Below, in pieces: positions 61,740-64,000 of a stretch of DNA of 64,000 nucleotides; position 1 is the stretch's first letter, and every line of letters begins with the position of its first letter. The position numbers were made by a program, and so were the translations under genes. The stretch comes from Homalodisca vitripennis (taxonomy: Eukaryota > Arthropoda > Insecta > Hemiptera > Cicadellidae): assembly GCF_021130785.1 (NCBI RefSeq), contig NC_060208.1, positions 54,354,501 to 54,418,500 on the forward strand, written 5' to 3'. A model generated the notes under the pieces. The model worked only from the letters and a program-made list of their open reading frames with translations, searched no databases and was not told the DNA's origin.

Positions 61740-62269
61740 TTAAAAACAATATAACTAATTTTTTAACCTTTTTTTTAAACAAAAATCATAAAAAATGTAA
61801 TGGGATGTGAGAAAAGCAATCAGTTTTTTGGCATTTATCTAAAAAACTTGCAGAGTGGATTTAGCTTGTTTTGGCATTTGGCGACTCATTTAAGAGTTTA
61901 TATTATAATCTGTTCGATGTTCATGTTTGACAGAAAAGATGAATTTGTAAGACAAGTATTGTCTAAATCGTAATTGCTTGCTGCTTTTTATTATTTTGAT
62001 CTATGTTTAATTTTGTAAAATCTGCGTGATTTAGTATCAAATGTTATGTCATGTTTTTATCGTGCTGCACAAATAACATATGTAAAAACATACTTAAGTT
62101 GGCTCAAGAAATTATTGTTTAAAGTCAATAGCTCAGTTCGAGTTTTCTTTTAAGCGGGCAGACAGACAGAAATTAAATTTCTCCAGCCTCTCTGTAGTTA
62201 TTAAATCTTACTTATAAAACAGACATTTTCAGATTAAATTTTATGAAGGCATTTAAGATTTAAATGAAA

Positions 62270-62660
62270 TTATATCAGGTGTTCTAAAAGGTAGCATTTT
62301 AGGCCCTCTGCTATACACGTTGTACACGACTGATATACAAACCCACCCAGAAACGACAACTGCAAATTTAGCTGATGATACAGCAGAGTGTTATCCTCTC
62401 ATCATGATACGATTCAAGCTTTAGAAACATTACAAACTATACTGAACACATTTTCTGATTGGCTTAAGTGCTGGAGAAATAAGACGAATGAAAATGAAAC
62501 AAAGTCTGTTCATTTCTCTGTTACCCTAAAAAAAGGAATTGCCTACCTGTATCTCTTAACAATGTACAACTCCCTCAACAGGGTAATACAATATATTTTA
62601 GGAATTCCTCTTGACAGGCATCTCACATGGTATTCGCACATCTGGAACTAGAGGCTACAA
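62270..62660 (+). mobile_element. LINE reverse-transcriptase scrap 2
   Basis: Frames read SILGPLLYTLYTTDIQT and LADDT, then FSDWLKCWR, NETKSVHF and RHLTWYSHIW. This is jockey-like reverse transcriptase with YADD altered and frameshifts. Confidence 0.75.
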
Positions 62661-63107
62661 TTTAACGCAATATTTTGTAAAATGTATTGGTTGTTTGAAA
62701 GAAAATTACAACCAATTAGTTGCGAATTTGCTGAACAATAGTACTTATACATACACACTGGAGAGAGTGGACTTCCTAAATTTGTGTTACTGCTCTGTGT
62801 AGACTGTCTACGCGTTTCTTGTTCTCATTTTAATTCACTTTTAACCACTAGGTTATAACTAAACAATTTTATAAAATGTATCACATTTATTAATCTTATC
62901 ATTTAAGAACAGATTGCTAATACAGTTACAATAAAGAAAGGTTTTGAAATATTAGTACATTATATGTTTGAACTAAAACCGTTTAACATTTATTTATTAC
63001 TTAAAATGTGTTTAATAAAATATGGACAATAAGTAAATATGCTACATTAAACAAACGATTTATCAGGGTCCAAAGACCTAAAGCTATCTTTAAATCAAGG
63101 AAGGAAA

Positions 63108-63108
<1 letters not shown>

Positions 63109-63179
<71 letters not shown>
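63109..63179. repeat. (CA)n microsatellite
   Basis: An uninterrupted run of about 35 CA dinucleotides. Confidence 0.95.
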
Positions 63180-63182
<3 letters not shown>

Positions 63183-63713
63183 CCCATTATTATCAAGTTA
63201 ATTCAAAACCAAATGAGTTTGAAGTTCTTCATCTTAGTTAGGTAGCGTAAAGTAAACTTTATAATCTCCTCTTCTAGATATGCAATTCAGCCGTTTCTTT
63301 AAATCACCATATTTGTGTAAAAAAACCCATGAAGCTTGCAGTATTATCCTTAGCACTTTGGATTAGAACCTTCGAATTATTTTTACATTCAACAAAAACG
63401 CAGTGCCCACAGTTGAATTCCATATGACCAAGTAGATATTAAAACAACTTGGTACAGTAAACATTTATTTTAAATGGAAATATGTTACTGTCTTCCAAAG
63501 AGCCAGTACATTGTCGAAAATGTTTTATTTAGTTGCAGTCGTTTGTTTCAAATATGGGTTAGCCATGTTAATCACCTGTCGAGATAGATTCCCAAATATT
63601 ATATAAATATATATATATATATAATTAATTTTATTGGGTTTGTTAAATGCTCTTAAGGAACATGTGAACAATTTCCCAAGATAAAAGGAAATGTAATGTG
63701 CAAAGATTTATTT

Positions 63714-63930
63714 TTATTTACTTTTATTCTCCATAAAAAGCCAATTAGATATTGAATCTTGCAGGATCTGTGAAGGCATACATCGGGTTTCATGAGAAGC
63801 CAAGACTGTAGTGTCATCTGCAAATGTTGCAGTTGTCGTCGCTTGTTTCGTTGGTATATCTATTGTGGAGAGTAATAGGGGTGTAATACACTCATCAGCG
63901 GAACTCAGATTCATTCTTTTTCACACATAA
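63714..63930 (-). mobile_element. LINE reverse-transcriptase scrap 3
   Basis: The minus frame contains TTTATFADDTTVLASHE and SISNWL, the catalytic F-A-D-D block of jockey-like elements. It is short and isolated. Confidence 0.75.
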
Positions 63931-64000
63931 ATAGATTTTAAATTTAATTCTGAAGTATCTTTCAGATAGATTTAATAACATTGTAGAAATTATGAGATAG

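Larger units (their letters stand above)
55411..61887 (+). mobile_element. TIR transposon carrying a DUF7869-like gene, split by piggyBac
   Basis: Inverted repeats of about 30 bases (left GAGTCGCCAAATGCCGAAAA continuing to GGCTAAATCC; the right end at 61,887 matches its reverse complement) are bordered by ATTT on both sides (55,407-55,410 and 61,888-61,891). Inside each end are copies of TGTTCCAAAACCAGYTATAT (55,523, 55,577, 55,654, and 58,541 on the right; inverted at 58,469). Without the nested piggyBac the element is about 3.36 kb. The only gene remains are the DUF7869-like frames. The superfamily is unknown to me. Confidence 0.65.

Noticed and set aside
63109..63179. His/Thr repeat protein
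   Set aside because: It is a translation of a plain (CA)n microsatellite.

Overview
The window is AT-rich eukaryotic DNA from an animal, most likely an insect and perhaps a hemipteran. Coding sequence is broken by phase-consistent GT-AG introns. The one conserved housekeeping gene is mitochondrial ribosomal protein mS33. The mobile DNA is mariner/Tc1-like, piggyBac, PIF/Harbinger and jockey-like LINE remnants, a typical insect mix. The order-level guess rests only on general resemblance of these transposons.

The left half (1.4-31.6 kb, minus strand) is a cluster of one unfamiliar gene family. Each gene starts with a TATA box and a 16-codon signal-peptide exon. Then come a small CxC exon, Lys/Glu-rich linker exons, and a Tyr/Arg/Glu/Asp-rich domain built on the pattern E-S-D-E-x(4)-R-(I/V). 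Gene B (31,528-19,876) is intact: nine exons, 504 residues. Module C (17,928-13,881) is a long 3' part of 154 + 975 codons; its second exon holds fourteen 61-62-residue repeats. Module C has no visible 5' end of its own and joins in phase to gene B exon 7 (or exon 4), so it may be an alternative long 3' end of gene B. Gene A (5,865-1,416) is a decayed paralogue with several frameshifts. I recognise no named family. A secreted, fibrous or cross-linked structural or salivary protein is an inference from signal peptides, repeats, Tyr/Trp content and cysteines.

Two copies of a short C-terminal exon (about 4.1 and 6.45 kb) encode an amphipathic basic tail followed closely by a poly(A)-type signal. 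Gene B introns hold a 64-bp minisatellite (29.1-30.3 kb) and a small inverted-repeat element.

The right half is transposon-rich. Two degraded mariner/Tc1-like elements with good terminal inverted repeats lie at 35.0-36.1 and 36.5-37.8 kb. Mrps33 spans 47.9-39.9 kb on the minus strand, and its 7.6-kb intron holds LINE fragments, a 75-bp minisatellite and a PIF/Harbinger pair (transposase N-terminus plus a BESS-motif protein). At 55.4-61.9 kb a terminal-inverted-repeat element carries a decayed DUF7869-like gene and was later invaded by a piggyBac element. More reverse-transcriptase scraps end the window. Long stretches (8.3-13.4, 31.6-35.0 and 47.9-53.8 kb) show nothing I can identify.
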